A stretch of DNA of 64,000 nucleotides from an uncultured Duodenibacillus sp. (GCA_944390715.1 CALXQS010000003.1:62001-126000), one strand, 5' to 3'. Shown: positions 17,941 through 26,446, counted from the first letter of the stretch. Numbers and translations are program-made. The notes: a model not told the origin generated them from the sequence alone.

Positions 17941-18384
17941 TTAATGTTTTTCGCTTTTGCGCACGACCCAAAGGCTTAAAACCAAAATCAGGATGGCGCC
18001 CGAGAGATAAGCGATGTAGAGCGCGTCGATGTGTTCGACGTCAACCATCAGGTAGCGGGCGACGGCCACAATGGCAAGGGCAATCGGCGTATGAATCGGA
18101 ATCTCCCTTGTGCCTAAGCGTGATCCTTTGACCATCGAGAGAATCTCGATATAGAGAAATATCAAAAGGAGCATGCCGATTTGAATGCTGTCGTGCGAGA
18201 ACATCTTCAAAATCGAGTCGCCCACGCCGTAGAGCGCGGCTGCGGCGATGGCAATGAGCGCGACTGCCTGGCCGGCTGTGATGATGCGGTTGAAAATCGT
18301 GATCAGCATGTTTGAGTCTTCTGTTTCGGCATGCCCGGCAGATGTCTGCACGCGCTGATCGCTGTTGTGTGAAAGGTTCGTCAT
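17941..18384 (-). CDS. psiE: PsiE-family membrane protein
   Basis: 147 residues; start at 18384 (MTNLSHNS) or at the internal Met 18309 (MLITIFNR), where the family similarity begins. Four hydrophobic segments with the PsiE signature SRLGTREIPIHTPIALAIVA between TM2 and TM3 (about 90-110). PsiE was named as phosphate-starvation-inducible in E. coli; its biochemical role is unknown. Monocistronic by context, converging on the cstA-like terminator. Confidence 0.8.
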   Translation of the reverse strand: MTNLSHNSDQRVQTSAGHAETEDSNMLITIFNRIITAGQAVALIAIAAAALYGVGDSILKMFSHDSIQIGMLLLIFLYIEILSMVKGSRLGTREIPIHTPIALAIVAVARYLMVDVEHIDALYIAYLSGAILILVLSLWVVRKSEKH

Positions 18385-18482
18385 GTGCGGCGAAAAAAGG
18401 ATGAAAGAAGTCAAAGGATGTCAAAGAATGCCACAAAAAGGGGCGGCAGTTGACGGCAGTCTTTGAAAAATTTCAATGAAAA

Positions 18483-18510
18483 CGCCTCGAAGCCGGCAGA
18501 TTTCGAGGCG
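18483..18510 (-). terminator. Terminator after the RibD-like gene
   Basis: CGCCTCGAA (18483-18491) pairs with TTCGAGGCG (18502-18510); on the minus strand TTTTCATT follows. Confidence 0.75.
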
Positions 18511-18544
18511 ATTAAAAATGGCAGGGTGCTGGAATCATCGGGCT

Positions 18545-19252
18545 TTAGGCTTTTGTTACTGCGTAGCGCAGCCACACGATGCCGCCAGCCAATGTTGTCG
18601 AGGAGATGAACTCAAGTTTTTGGCCCTCAGCAGGCTTTTCGCCGTCTTTGCCGGGCCAGCCGATGATCGAAGACACGCCTGCAAGCCCGTCGATGGCCGG
18701 ATAAATCAAAAAGCTCAGCTCGTTGATGAGACCGGCTTTAAGAAAAGCGCCGTTGATGATGCCGCCGCCCTCAAGAAGCAGCACGGAGGCGTCAAACGTT
18801 TTCTCGATTTGCTGCAAGGCTCCGGTAAGGGGATTGCGTTCGTCTTCAAAAACGTAGGAAACGCCTGCGCGGCGCAGCTCTTCGAGGTACGCATCGCACA
18901 CTTTGGGCGAGAGCACGGCGACAAGGTGTTCGCCCGTGGGAAGTCCTGACTCTTCGTAGTGCAGCTTTCCTTTTGGGTCAAAGACGACGGCAAGGGGCCG
19001 CCCCTGACGGTCGCCGACAAAGACTTCAGGCGTCTTGCCGTCGTCTCGAACTGCGGCCGGTTCTTTTTCACTGATGCTTGCAGCATATTCGGCCATGGTC
19101 GTGCGGCCGACAATCCAGCCGGCAGCGCCAAATGAATTTGCAGCAGACTCGTAGCTTGCCGAGATGTCGGCATTTTCCGGTCCCGGCGTCCAGCGATCAG
19201 GATAAAGACGGCCGTCGACGGAAGCAATCATGTGACAGATGATTTTAGGCAT
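18545..19252 (-). CDS. RibD C-terminal / dihydrofolate-reductase-fold protein
   Basis: 235 residues starting MPKIICHMIASVDGRL, the hallmark of the RibD_C fold, with GAGAG just upstream of the ATG. Other family lines: GRTTMAEY and VLLLEGGGIINGAFLKAGLI (about 160-180), the NADPH-site stretch. In riboflavin synthesis RibD reduces the pyrimidine ribose, but stand-alone members are common and mostly uncharacterised; there is no deaminase domain and no rib gene nearby, so I would not call it ribD. Likely an NAD(P)H-dependent reductase. Confidence 0.8.
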   Translation of the reverse strand: MPKIICHMIASVDGRLYPDRWTPGPENADISASYESAANSFGAAGWIVGRTTMAEYAASISEKEPAAVRDDGKTPEVFVGDRQGRPLAVVFDPKGKLHYEESGLPTGEHLVAVLSPKVCDAYLEELRRAGVSYVFEDERNPLTGALQQIEKTFDASVLLLEGGGIINGAFLKAGLINELSFLIYPAIDGLAGVSSIIGWPGKDGEKPAEGQKLEFISSTTLAGGIVWLRYAVTKA

Positions 19253-19568
19253 AGGCTCTCTCAAGGAAAAAAGAGTGGGAGACGCAAAGTGCATTGAGTA
19301 GGTCCATGGTAGCAAGCGCAAAGCCGGACAATGCATTCCTGCGAAGCAAAAAGGTGCCTGAAAAAAGCAAAAGACACGTCGACCGTTTTTGTCCGCGTGC
19401 TTGAAGCGAAACGTCCTCAGCCGCCTGCTTGAACGATCTTGATGAAGCAGCAATTTCAGCTGCCGACGGGCGGGTTGGCAGCAGATAAAGAAATTCCCGT
19501 CATGGCTTGCTTTCAAAACCATGACGGGAGTGGAGTGCAGAAAAGCAGCAAAAGGAGGCTGGTTGAGA
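19253..19568. other. Intergenic region trpS / RibD-like
   Basis: 316 bp on the trpS side of the RibD-like start. It holds the trpS terminator (19495-19529) and presumably the RibD-like promoter; nothing else seen. Confidence 0.5.
19495..19529 (-). terminator. Terminator of trpS
   Basis: Perfect 11-bp stem: TCCCGTCATGG (19495-19505) with CCATGACGGGA (19519-19529); on the minus strand ATTTCTTTAT follows. Confidence 0.8.
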
Positions 19569-20921
19569 TCAGCAGGAACTCTTTTGCGCTGCTTTTTGAG
19601 CTGCCTTGCGTTCCTGTTCAGCCTTCATCTCGCGCAAAGCAGCTTGTACGTCGTCGCCGCTGACGTTTTCGGCAAGAATGACTTTGTCTGCGAGCCCTTC
19701 GAGCGAACAGGAGTTTTTGAGCATTCCTACCGTCTGACCAGCCTCGCGTCCGCTTGCAAAGCCAATGGAGGTCAGCAGAGTTTCGCCAGAAGGCAGCGCG
19801 AGCTTGAAGTAGAAAAGACCGTCAGCTTCGCGATATTGCTTGAAAGACGCGGGCTGTGCGATTTTCTTAACCTCGGAGACGGCTCCTTTCTTGCTTGAAG
19901 AAATCGCATGAAAGCGCCGCAGTCCCACGGCTTCGCGCAGGCGCTCCATGAAGGGGGCAGAAATCTTGCGCGCTTTGGCGGCGCCCGCCTGCAGAATCTC
20001 TTCGAGGTCTTCGGTGTGGGTGGTGTAGTAGGCGTACTTTTCGCGCATGGGACCGATTTCGGCTTCGATTTGTTCGACGAGGCGCTTTTTGGCTTCGCCC
20101 CAGCCAAGGCCCGACTTGAGCTCTTCACGGAAGGCGCGGCTGACTTCGTCGCTTGCAAAGGCGTCAAAGATTTGGGTAAGCGACGTGCTCTCAGGGTCTT
20201 TCGGTTCTCCGGGCAGCTTGCTGTCGGTCACAATGCGCCCGATGGCCTGCTCAAGAGCCTTTCTGCCGCCTTCAAAAAGCGGAATGACGTTGTTGTAGCT
20301 CTTGCTCATCTTGCGGCCGTCAAGCCCGGGGAGAATCTGCACGTGCTCGTCGATCTGCTCAAAGGGCATGACGAAGAAGTTTTCCTGCACGCCGTAGAGA
20401 TTGTTGAAGCGCGTAGCAATGTCGCGGGCCATTTCAAGGTGCTGCGTCTGATCGCGGCCGACGGGAACAAGGTTGGCATTAAACATCAAGATGTCCGCAG
20501 CCATCAGCACCGGGTAGCAGAAAAGCCCCATGGAGACGCCGTTGTCGGGGTCTTCATTTTTGGCCTCATTGGCTTCAACCATTGCCTTGTAGGCATGCGC
20601 GCGGTTCATGAGACCCTTGGCGCAGACGCAGTTGAACATCCAATTTAAAAGAGGAATTTCAGTGATGTCGCTTTGGCGATAGAAAGTCACTTTGTCGGGA
20701 TCAAGCCCGGCGGCAAGCCAGCTTGCCGCAATCTGCATGCGGCTCAGCTCAATGCGGGAAGGATCCTGACATTTGATGAGCGCGTGCAGATCGGCCATGA
20801 AAAAGAAGCTTTCAACGTCGCTTCTCTTGGAAGCTCGAATGCAAGGGCGAATGGCACCGCAATAGTTTCCCAAATGCAGGGTGCCGGTGGTGTTGATGCC
20901 CGTTAAGACACGCACGGTCAT
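19569..20921 (-). CDS. trpS: Tryptophanyl-tRNA synthetase with C-terminal extension
   Basis: 450 residues against about 330 for the core enzyme. Class I motifs are intact: TGTLHLGN (12-19, HIGH equivalent) and GRKMSKS (about 201-207). Residues about 335-450 are an extension. Its central part (GLFYFKLALPSGETLL, then TSIGFASGREAGQTVGMLKN) has the pattern of the DUF1508/YegP fold, followed by a Lys/Gln/Ala-rich tail (EMKAEQERKAAQKAAQKS). I recall similar extensions in other Burkholderiales TrpS; it may help tRNA binding. Transcribed alone, with its own terminator. Confidence 0.95.
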   Translation of the reverse strand: MTVRVLTGINTTGTLHLGNYCGAIRPCIRASKRSDVESFFFMADLHALIKCQDPSRIELSRMQIAASWLAAGLDPDKVTFYRQSDITEIPLLNWMFNCVCAKGLMNRAHAYKAMVEANEAKNEDPDNGVSMGLFCYPVLMAADILMFNANLVPVGRDQTQHLEMARDIATRFNNLYGVQENFFVMPFEQIDEHVQILPGLDGRKMSKSYNNVIPLFEGGRKALEQAIGRIVTDSKLPGEPKDPESTSLTQIFDAFASDEVSRAFREELKSGLGWGEAKKRLVEQIEAEIGPMREKYAYYTTHTEDLEEILQAGAAKARKISAPFMERLREAVGLRRFHAISSSKKGAVSEVKKIAQPASFKQYREADGLFYFKLALPSGETLLTSIGFASGREAGQTVGMLKNSCSLEGLADKVILAENVSGDDVQAALREMKAEQERKAAQKAAQKSSC

Positions 20922-21295
20922 TTTTGTTCCTTTTTGGTGGAGTATCTATATATAGAGGTCGGTACTGTAGCAAATTCCAAGATGTCCGCACAGACGCTCA
21001 AGGCGGGGAATATTCGCTGAACTTGATCTGAGGACAGCTCAGGCTCGATGATCGCACTCCCCTGCAAAGCATTGAGAATAACGGCTTCTCAAGCCATGTT
21101 GCTGGATGTTCTCGGGGATAACACTTACTTTTAAAGATTGGTTCAGAAAAAATGGGCTATACGAAAAGATAAGACCATAATGAGACCTGTCCTCGAAGAG
21201 ATGTAGCGGGATTGGATTCCCCGCGCTCCGGGATTCAAGCGGGTTCGCTTGTTTCTCAGCATCTTTTCAGGTGATTCTTTCTAGGAGAAATTTAA
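20922..21295. other. Divergent intergenic region trpS / porin 1
   Basis: 374 bp. It contains the porin ribosome binding site (AGGAG at about 21282) and a long leader that includes a GC-rich inverted stretch around 21207-21250 (GCGGGATTGGATTCCCCGC core), perhaps a 5' UTR hairpin. Promoter elements not assigned. Confidence 0.45.
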
Positions 21296-22498
21296 ATGAA
21301 AAAGACTCTTGCTGCAGTTGCTGTTCTCGGCGCTTTTGCCGGTTCCGCTATCGCTGCTGATGTGACCCTTTATGGCATTGTTGACGCTGGCTTCCAGTAC
21401 AACCACATCGATATGGATGGTGCGTCTGAAGATATCGATACGTTCGAAATGAAGTCTGGTCAGCAGTCCGGCTCCCGCTGGGGCTTGAAGGGCACGGAAG
21501 ACCTGGGCAACGGCCTGACGGTCGGCTTCGTTCTCGAAAACGGCTTCACGTTCGATGACGGCGCTGACGGCGGTGATCGCATGTTCGATCGTGAATCGAT
21601 GCTCTTCTTGGAAGGCAGCTTCGGTAAGCTCGCTTTCGGCCGCATCGGCTCCTTCAACCAGGGCCAGGGCTCCTTCTCCCTGATCGGTGGTCTGACCCCG
21701 TTCGGCACCTCCTGGGGTTATGCTGCTCAGGCCGGTACGGTTTTCGCCACCTCTACCCGCTTTGATAACTCCATCGTTTATCGCACCCCGAGCTTCGCAG
21801 GCTTCCAGGTGACGGCCATGTACTCCATGGGCGGCAACGACGATGAAAACGAATCCTCGACCGATCGCTACTATGGCATTGCCGCTTCCTACAAGAACGG
21901 CCCTGTCTTCGGCTACTTGGCTGTGGACTCCACCAACTATGCAACGTGGACCTCTGATCATCCTGAAGATTACTGGGATACGACAACGACCCCGCCTGTG
22001 TGGACTGAAGCAACGGACGAATATGCCCATGACCTCGACGATTCTCTGACGGTTACCTTGGGCGGCAGCTACAACTTCGAAGTTGCTAAGGTTTACTTCG
22101 GCGCTCAGTACTTCGACAACGTGAAGAGCACCGGCATTGGCGGTATCTCGAAGGACTACGCTGCTGAGGTCAAGTTTGACGGCACGAAGCTCAGCGCTCT
22201 CTACCTCGAAGGCTATGCTGTGACCCTCGGTGTTGACGCTCCTGTTGCCGGCGGCAAGGTGATGGCTGCTCTCGGCTACATCGATGCCGAAACCGCCAGC
22301 AACTCTGACGACGTGGTTGATGCTGACTTCACTCGCTGGACGGCATCTGTCGGCTACGACTATCCGCTTAGCAAGCGCACCAATGTGTACGCTGTTGGCG
22401 CTTACATGAACGACAAGTTCGAAAACAACAAGGCCGGTGGTGAGGAATGGAATCCGCAGTCCTACACCCTCATGGTCGGCATGCGCCACAAGTTCTAA
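21296..22498 (+). CDS. Gram-negative porin, copy 1
   Basis: 400 residues. Clear Sec signal peptide (1-20, MKKTLAAVAVLGAFAGSAIA) followed by ADVTLYGIVDAG, the opening of Burkholderiales-type trimeric porins (Porin_4/OmpC-like). It has the constriction-loop motif FGRIGSFNQGQGS, the conserved porin stretch SVGYDYPLSKRTNVYAVGAY and terminal Phe (MVGMRHKF), the outer-membrane insertion signal. AGGAG lies 9 bases before the ATG. It is very close to porin 2 at 24380-25531 (first 27 residues identical), which lies in the opposite orientation; differences concentrate in the surface loops (about 195-240). Probably an abundant general diffusion channel. Confidence 0.95.
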   Translation: MKKTLAAVAVLGAFAGSAIAADVTLYGIVDAGFQYNHIDMDGASEDIDTFEMKSGQQSGSRWGLKGTEDLGNGLTVGFVLENGFTFDDGADGGDRMFDRESMLFLEGSFGKLAFGRIGSFNQGQGSFSLIGGLTPFGTSWGYAAQAGTVFATSTRFDNSIVYRTPSFAGFQVTAMYSMGGNDDENESSTDRYYGIAASYKNGPVFGYLAVDSTNYATWTSDHPEDYWDTTTTPPVWTEATDEYAHDLDDSLTVTLGGSYNFEVAKVYFGAQYFDNVKSTGIGGISKDYAAEVKFDGTKLSALYLEGYAVTLGVDAPVAGGKVMAALGYIDAETASNSDDVVDADFTRWTASVGYDYPLSKRTNVYAVGAYMNDKFENNKAGGEEWNPQSYTLMVGMRHKF

Positions 22499-22529
22499 TC
22501 TAGTTTCTTAGAGAACTAGTTTGATCTTG

Positions 22530-22566
22530 AGCCCCTCTGGACTTTGGTTCGGAGGGGTTTTCGTTT
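22530..22566 (+). terminator. Terminator of porin 1
   Basis: CCCCTC (22532-22537) pairs with GAGGGG (22552-22557), followed by TTTTCGTTTTT. The same 3' region occurs behind porin 2. Confidence 0.85.
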
Positions 22567-22593
22567 TTGAAGTGGTTGAAGTGGTTGAAGTGG
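22567..22593 (+). repeat. Three tandem copies of TTGAAGTGG
   Basis: TTGAAGTGG repeated exactly three times (9-bp unit) just after the porin 1 terminator; a likely slippage site with no coding role that I can see. Confidence 0.85.
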
Positions 22594-22625
22594 TATGGAT
22601 TTTTTTGGACACATGGAGTCCAAAC

Positions 22626-22778
22626 ATGCATCACATACCTCAAGAGATCAAACAACAAGGTTGTGAAGAGCTTTTGCATTTGGGTCCCAAAAAGCGCCTG
22701 TGCCGGGAACTCGGGATCTCGCAAGGAGCGATTTGCGCCTGGTCAATTTTCATTGAACAAGTTTTTTTGACTGGGTGA
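22626..22778 (+). pseudogene. Short ORF with transposase-like helix-turn-helix, probable remnant
   Basis: 50 residues from ATG 22626. The stretch KKRLCRELGISQGAICAW has the HTH pattern seen at the start of IS3/IS630-type transposases; nothing downstream continues the protein and no SD is seen. I regard it as a leftover of a mobile element rather than a gene. Confidence 0.35.
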
Positions 22779-22925
22779 AAGAGCCCGCAGTCAAGCAGCG
22801 AAATGAAACGCTTGTTGACACGCGCACGGCTTGTTGTCGGAAAAAGGCAACGCGAAACCTCGCCGCAACAGTTGCATGCGGAAATTTAGGAGGTCAGGCC
22901 ATGATGCCAGAGCGGGCAAAATCGG

Positions 22926-24086
22926 TTAAGAGAATAGTGACGGATCAAACGTTTCCGGCGTTACGACGTTAATTGGGCAGTCAGGATAAGCCGATCTGAA
23001 CTCGGTTCCTCCGTTGTCTTTTTGATGGGGATTGAGCTTGCATTCGAAGGCTTGCATGTGCTGATCTCGGACTTCGACTAAGTCAATTTCTCTGCTGTAT
23101 TCACTTTCTTGGCCAGAACTTTGTCTGATCTTTTTGCCGCGAATTCTCCAGAAGTATTGACGAACAAAAGATCTTTCCAGATCATGCTTCTTGAGTCGTT
23201 CCATGAAGAAGAAGTTTTCCCAAAGTCGTCCGGCATCATCTCGAGTTCCAAATGGACTGAAGTCGTCAATAATGGCATTGCGAAGACCGACGTCGCAGAA
23301 ATAGATTTTCTTGCCTTTTTTTATTTCGTTGTCAAGATTTTTGGCAAAAGAATTGCAGCGCTTGATGATGAAGCATTTTTCCAAAATGTCGATGTAACGC
23401 TCGATAGTTTGGCTGTGCATTTTTGTTTCTCTCGCCAGACTCTCGTAGGAGACCTCTTGTCCAATCCGGTAGGCAAGCAATTCAATTAGATGCCTGAGGC
23501 TGCTGGGGCTGCGAACATCTTGTAGGGAAAGCACGTCGCGAAACAAGAGGTCTCCGCTTAGATCGATAAGCTGTTCGATTGCTGAATCGGGATCTGTCAC
23601 GGTTGCGGGGTATGTTCCGAAGACTAAGAAGCGGTCGAGATTGGTTTGTACGTAGCCCCAGCCATATTCGTTGGCCAGTTCATGCACAGAAAAAGGCCAT
23701 AAGTTTCGATTGACGATTCGTCCGACAGCAGACTCGCGAACCCCGTGTGCAAGTGCTAAAGCAGAAGATCCGGTCAGAAATATCTTTGTTTTCTGGTTGG
23801 CATCAACCAACATTTTGACAATGCGCCCGATGTTCGGAATGTTCTGCGCTTCGTCAATGATGATGGTGTCGGCACTCGAGAGCATGACGTCTATGTCGCC
23901 GGCCGATTGCAGACTTTGCAGGCGATTGACATCACGGGGCCGATCTCCATTAAGAAAGTTGACCACACCTAAGTTGGGAAGATTTTTGATGAGTGTCGTC
24001 TTTCCCGACTGTCGAGGTCCGTAAATGATGACTGCTTTGGGCGGCGTGGAGTTAAGAATACGGGCTGTTAGATCTCGAGGAATCAT
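22926..24086 (-). CDS. AAA ATPase with DUF4143 domain, copy 1
   Basis: 386 residues. Walker A GPRQSGKTT (23-31), Walker B TIIIDEAQN (about 73-81), sensor LTGSSALAL. A winged-helix region (VSYESLARETKMHSQTIERY, about 217-236) is followed by the DUF4143 nuclease-like C-terminus (GLRNAI, LWENFFFMERLKK, IDLVEVRD, AFECK). This family is widespread in gut anaerobes and archaea, usually as lone, self-contained units; the function is unknown. The -ID-V-x11-FECK pattern resembles PD-(D/E)XK nucleases. A 22-bp imperfect dyad starts 8 bp upstream of the start codon. A second full copy (38716) and a decayed copy (26069) are in the window. Confidence 0.88.
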   Translation of the reverse strand: MIPRDLTARILNSTPPKAVIIYGPRQSGKTTLIKNLPNLGVVNFLNGDRPRDVNRLQSLQSAGDIDVMLSSADTIIIDEAQNIPNIGRIVKMLVDANQKTKIFLTGSSALALAHGVRESAVGRIVNRNLWPFSVHELANEYGWGYVQTNLDRFLVFGTYPATVTDPDSAIEQLIDLSGDLLFRDVLSLQDVRSPSSLRHLIELLAYRIGQEVSYESLARETKMHSQTIERYIDILEKCFIIKRCNSFAKNLDNEIKKGKKIYFCDVGLRNAIIDDFSPFGTRDDAGRLWENFFFMERLKKHDLERSFVRQYFWRIRGKKIRQSSGQESEYSREIDLVEVRDQHMQAFECKLNPHQKDNGGTEFRSAYPDCPINVVTPETFDPSLFS

Positions 24087-24093
24087 AAAAATA

Positions 24094-24141
24094 CCATACT
24101 GTATTATGGAATTGTCGCAACAATTCCATATTATAGTATGG
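24094..24141. promoter_or_regulatory. Long dyad before DUF4143 ATPase copy 1
   Basis: Left arm 24094-24115 (starts CCATACTGTATTATGG) and right arm 24120-24141 match at 20 of 22 positions, with a 4-base spacer CGCA. It lies 8 bp upstream of the ATPase start and repeats, in decayed form, at 26276-26322. Either an autoregulatory operator or an RNA hairpin that controls translation. Confidence 0.6.
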
Positions 24142-24315
24142 AGATTATCTAAAAACCTTATTCACAGGAAGGCATAAAAGCTAACAACAAATTGGAGCCA
24201 AGCAGCTCAATGCCTCAATCTCAAAGATTTTGAGGTTTAGGCGTGTGCTTCGCGCATCTTGGTCATAAATTCATCGTTCGGTTTTTGAGCCCTGAAGATG
24301 TTTGGCATCAAGAAA

Positions 24316-24350
24316 AACGCCCCTCCGAACGCATAGTCCAGAGGGGCGCA
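24316..24350 (-). terminator. Terminator of porin 2
   Basis: GCCCCTC (24319-24325) with GAGGGGC (24341-24347); on the minus strand GTTTTTC follows. Same sequence family as the porin 1 terminator, including the CTAG palindrome between stop codon and stem. Confidence 0.8.
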
Positions 24351-24379
24351 AGATCAAACTAGTTTCCTAAGAAGCTAGA

Positions 24380-25531
24380 TTAGAACTTGTGGCGCATGCC
24401 GAGCATGAGGGTGTAGGACTGAGGATTCCAATCCGTACCATTGTTCGTGCCCGTGCCTTCGTAGTCGTCGCTCGTGTAGGCGCCGACAGCGTAGACGTTG
24501 GTGCGCTTGCTGAGCGGATAGTCATAGCCGACAGAGAAGCTCCAGCGGGTGAAGTCTGCTTCAACCACGTCGTCAGAGTTGCTGGCGGTTTCTGCATCCA
24601 TGTAGCCGACAGCAGCCATCACCTTGCCGCCGGCAACCGGAGCATCAACGCCAACCGTCAGAGCATAGCCTTCAAGATACAGATCTTCGACATTCACAGC
24701 ACCGAACGCGAACTGATCACCGTAGTCGCTGGTGATGCCGCCGCCAAGCTTGGCGTTGTCGAAGTACTGAGCACCGAAGTAAGCCTTGACGACTTCAAAG
24801 TCGTAGCTCGCACCGAGGGTAACCGTCAGCTTGTCGTCGATGTCGCCCAAAGACGTATCGGTAGCAGCGTCCCAAGACTTATAGTTCATGGAGTCCACAG
24901 CCAAATAGCCGAAGAGCGGGCCATTCTTGTAGGAAGCTGCAACGCCATAGTAGCGATCGGTCGTCGATTCGTTTTCGCCTTCATCCTGACCGCCCATGGA
25001 GTACATGGCCGTCACCTGGAAGCCGGCAAAGCTCGGGGTCTGATAAACGATCGAGTTTTCGTAGCGGGAGCCGGTCATAAATGCGGTGCCGGCCTGAACA
25101 GCATAACCCCAGGAGGTGCCGAAGGGAGTCAGACCGCCGATCTGCGAGAAGGAGCCCTGGCCCTGGTTGAACGTACCGATGCGGCCGAAGGCGAGCTTAC
25201 CGAAGCCGCCTTCCAAGAAGAGCATCGATTCACGATCGAACATGTGGTCGCCGCCGTCAGCACCGTCATCAAATGTGAAGCCGTTTTCGAGAACGAAGCC
25301 GACCGTCAGGCCGTTGCCCAGGTCTTCCGTGCCCTTCAAGCCCCAGCGGGAGCCGGACTGCTGACCAGATTCCATCGAAACGGAATCAATGTCTTCAAGA
25401 GTGTTGCTGTCCATGTCGATGTGGTTGTACTGCAAGCCGGCATCAACAACACCGTAGAGCGTCACATCAGCAGCGATGGCGGAACCAGCAAAAGCGCCGA
25501 GAACTGCAACAGCAGCTAAAGTCTTTTTCAT
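24380..25531 (-). CDS. Gram-negative porin, copy 2
   Basis: 383 residues with the same signal peptide as copy 1 (residues 1-20) and the same barrel framework, ending MLGMRHKF. It differs in loops, for example SMGGQDEGENESTTDRYYG and the segment around 200-240. The near identity in framework strands together with loop differences suggests duplication followed by loop divergence or gene conversion. GGAGA precedes the start. Upstream lies a 9-G homopolymer (25722-25730) and a GC-rich inverted repeat (25585-25592 with 25633-25640). Confidence 0.95.
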   Translation of the reverse strand: MKKTLAAVAVLGAFAGSAIAADVTLYGVVDAGLQYNHIDMDSNTLEDIDSVSMESGQQSGSRWGLKGTEDLGNGLTVGFVLENGFTFDDGADGGDHMFDRESMLFLEGGFGKLAFGRIGTFNQGQGSFSQIGGLTPFGTSWGYAVQAGTAFMTGSRYENSIVYQTPSFAGFQVTAMYSMGGQDEGENESTTDRYYGVAASYKNGPLFGYLAVDSMNYKSWDAATDTSLGDIDDKLTVTLGASYDFEVVKAYFGAQYFDNAKLGGGITSDYGDQFAFGAVNVEDLYLEGYALTVGVDAPVAGGKVMAAVGYMDAETASNSDDVVEADFTRWSFSVGYDYPLSKRTNVYAVGAYTSDDYEGTGTNNGTDWNPQSYTLMLGMRHKF

Positions 25532-26068
25532 TTTTTAGTTCTCCAAAAAGAGACAAAAGATGCAAGAACGTCTTTGATCAAAAACCGCCGGGTTGGATTC
25601 GTCGTGAAGACTCTTGCTGATCAAACACAACACCCGGCGGGTCTCTTTTGTTTTTGAGACGATCCCATTCTGACACTCGGAAATCGCTTACTCAAGAAAA
25701 ACGAGGAAGTCAATAGCAAATGGGGGGGGGTTACCCTGAGAACAAAGAGATACACAGGAGGCTTTTCCAGTTATTTGAGAACAGATCGGAGAGCGATATA
25801 GATAATGAAAAACTAAAAAAGGGAGACTATGGCGCAGCATCAGTTGGCTGTAGACAGTCGCTGTTTTTCATAGGTGGCGGTCTGTTCGGCAGCACAAGGT
25901 TCCAGAAAAATGAACAACTGGTGATTTCGCCGTATTGACCGCACTTTCTGCGCAGAACAAGATGACGCGTTTGCGGGCAGGTATGCTTGTTGTCTGCGGG
26001 AAAGTCGCCATAAGGCCGTGTGTGGCAATTAAAAGGGAGGGCTGCGGCGCCTGAGTGGCTGCAGGAGC
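25532..26068. other. Porin 2 upstream region with poly-G tract and module remnant
   Basis: 537 bp. It contains the inverted repeat CCGCCGGG (25585-25592) / CCCGGCGG (25633-25640), a G9 tract at 25722-25730 and, from about 25940, sequence similar to the region downstream of the intact DUF4143 ATPase at 22790-22925. A 72-codon frame (25720-25938) begins in the G tract but has no recognisable product. Confidence 0.5.
25722..25730 (+). repeat. Poly-G tract (G9)
   Basis: Nine consecutive G residues, about 190 bp upstream of the porin 2 start codon and within the second codon region of a 72-codon frame. Such tracts change length by slippage. Confidence 0.8.
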
Positions 26069-26270
26069 TTAAGAGAAGAGCGAGGAATCAACAGTCTTCG
26101 GCGTCATGACGATCGTCGGGAGTATGGACACGATGACCGAAACACGGCTTCTTCGTTGTTTTTTGTTGTGTAGTTGTCAGAAGTACTGAAAAAAGATTTT
26201 CGAAGTTGGGATTCTTGAGTCGTTGAAGCAAAAAAGTTTTCTTAAAGAGAGATCTCGCGGAGTCCTGCAA
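26069..26270 (-). pseudogene. Decayed DUF4143 ATPase, internal deletion
   Basis: Hand alignment to the intact copy shows the 5' end (CGAGATCT region, start codon changed), then a jump over roughly 280 codons to the WENFFFMERLKK region (here FKKTFLLQRLKN). It then reaches a degraded 3' end in which the last codons (ACTATTCTCTTAA-like) survive out of frame behind a TGA. The dyad upstream of the gene is also present (26276-26322). Clearly non-functional. Confidence 0.7.
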
Positions 26271-26275
26271 AAACA

Positions 26276-26322
26276 CCGCACTATATTATGGAATTGTTGC
26301 GATATTTCCATAATATGGCATG
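26276..26322. repeat. Decayed copy of the DUF4143 upstream dyad
   Basis: Contains CTATATTATGGAATTGTTG and TTCCATAATATGGCATGG, the same arms as 24094-24141 with several substitutions. Confidence 0.65.
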
Positions 26323-26446
26323 GGAAATTTTTCTGCTTCCTTGCAAAACGGGGCAAAAAAATTAGAGCCGGCGTGCAGCATGCACTACCGGCTCAAGGCA
26401 AATCTCTCAGAAAGAGATTCAGAATTTTTTATGTTGGGTGGTCAGA

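Larger units (their letters stand above)
22499..22925. other. Intergenic region with terminator, 9-bp repeats and a gene remnant
   Basis: 427 bp between porin 1 and the first DUF4143 ATPase. Contains a small palindrome CTAGTT/AACTAG (22500-22519), the porin terminator, three 9-bp repeats and a short ORF with a transposase-like HTH. Its right part (about 22790-22925) is recognisably related to 25940-26068 beside the decayed ATPase copy. Confidence 0.6.

Noticed and set aside
22567..22593. CRISPR array at the 9-bp repeats
   Set aside because: Units are 9 bp in direct tandem without spacers; no cas genes in the window.
25720..25938. 72-codon gene beginning in the G9 tract
   Set aside because: No SD, no recognisable product, and it lies in decayed sequence; kept only as context for the homopolymer.
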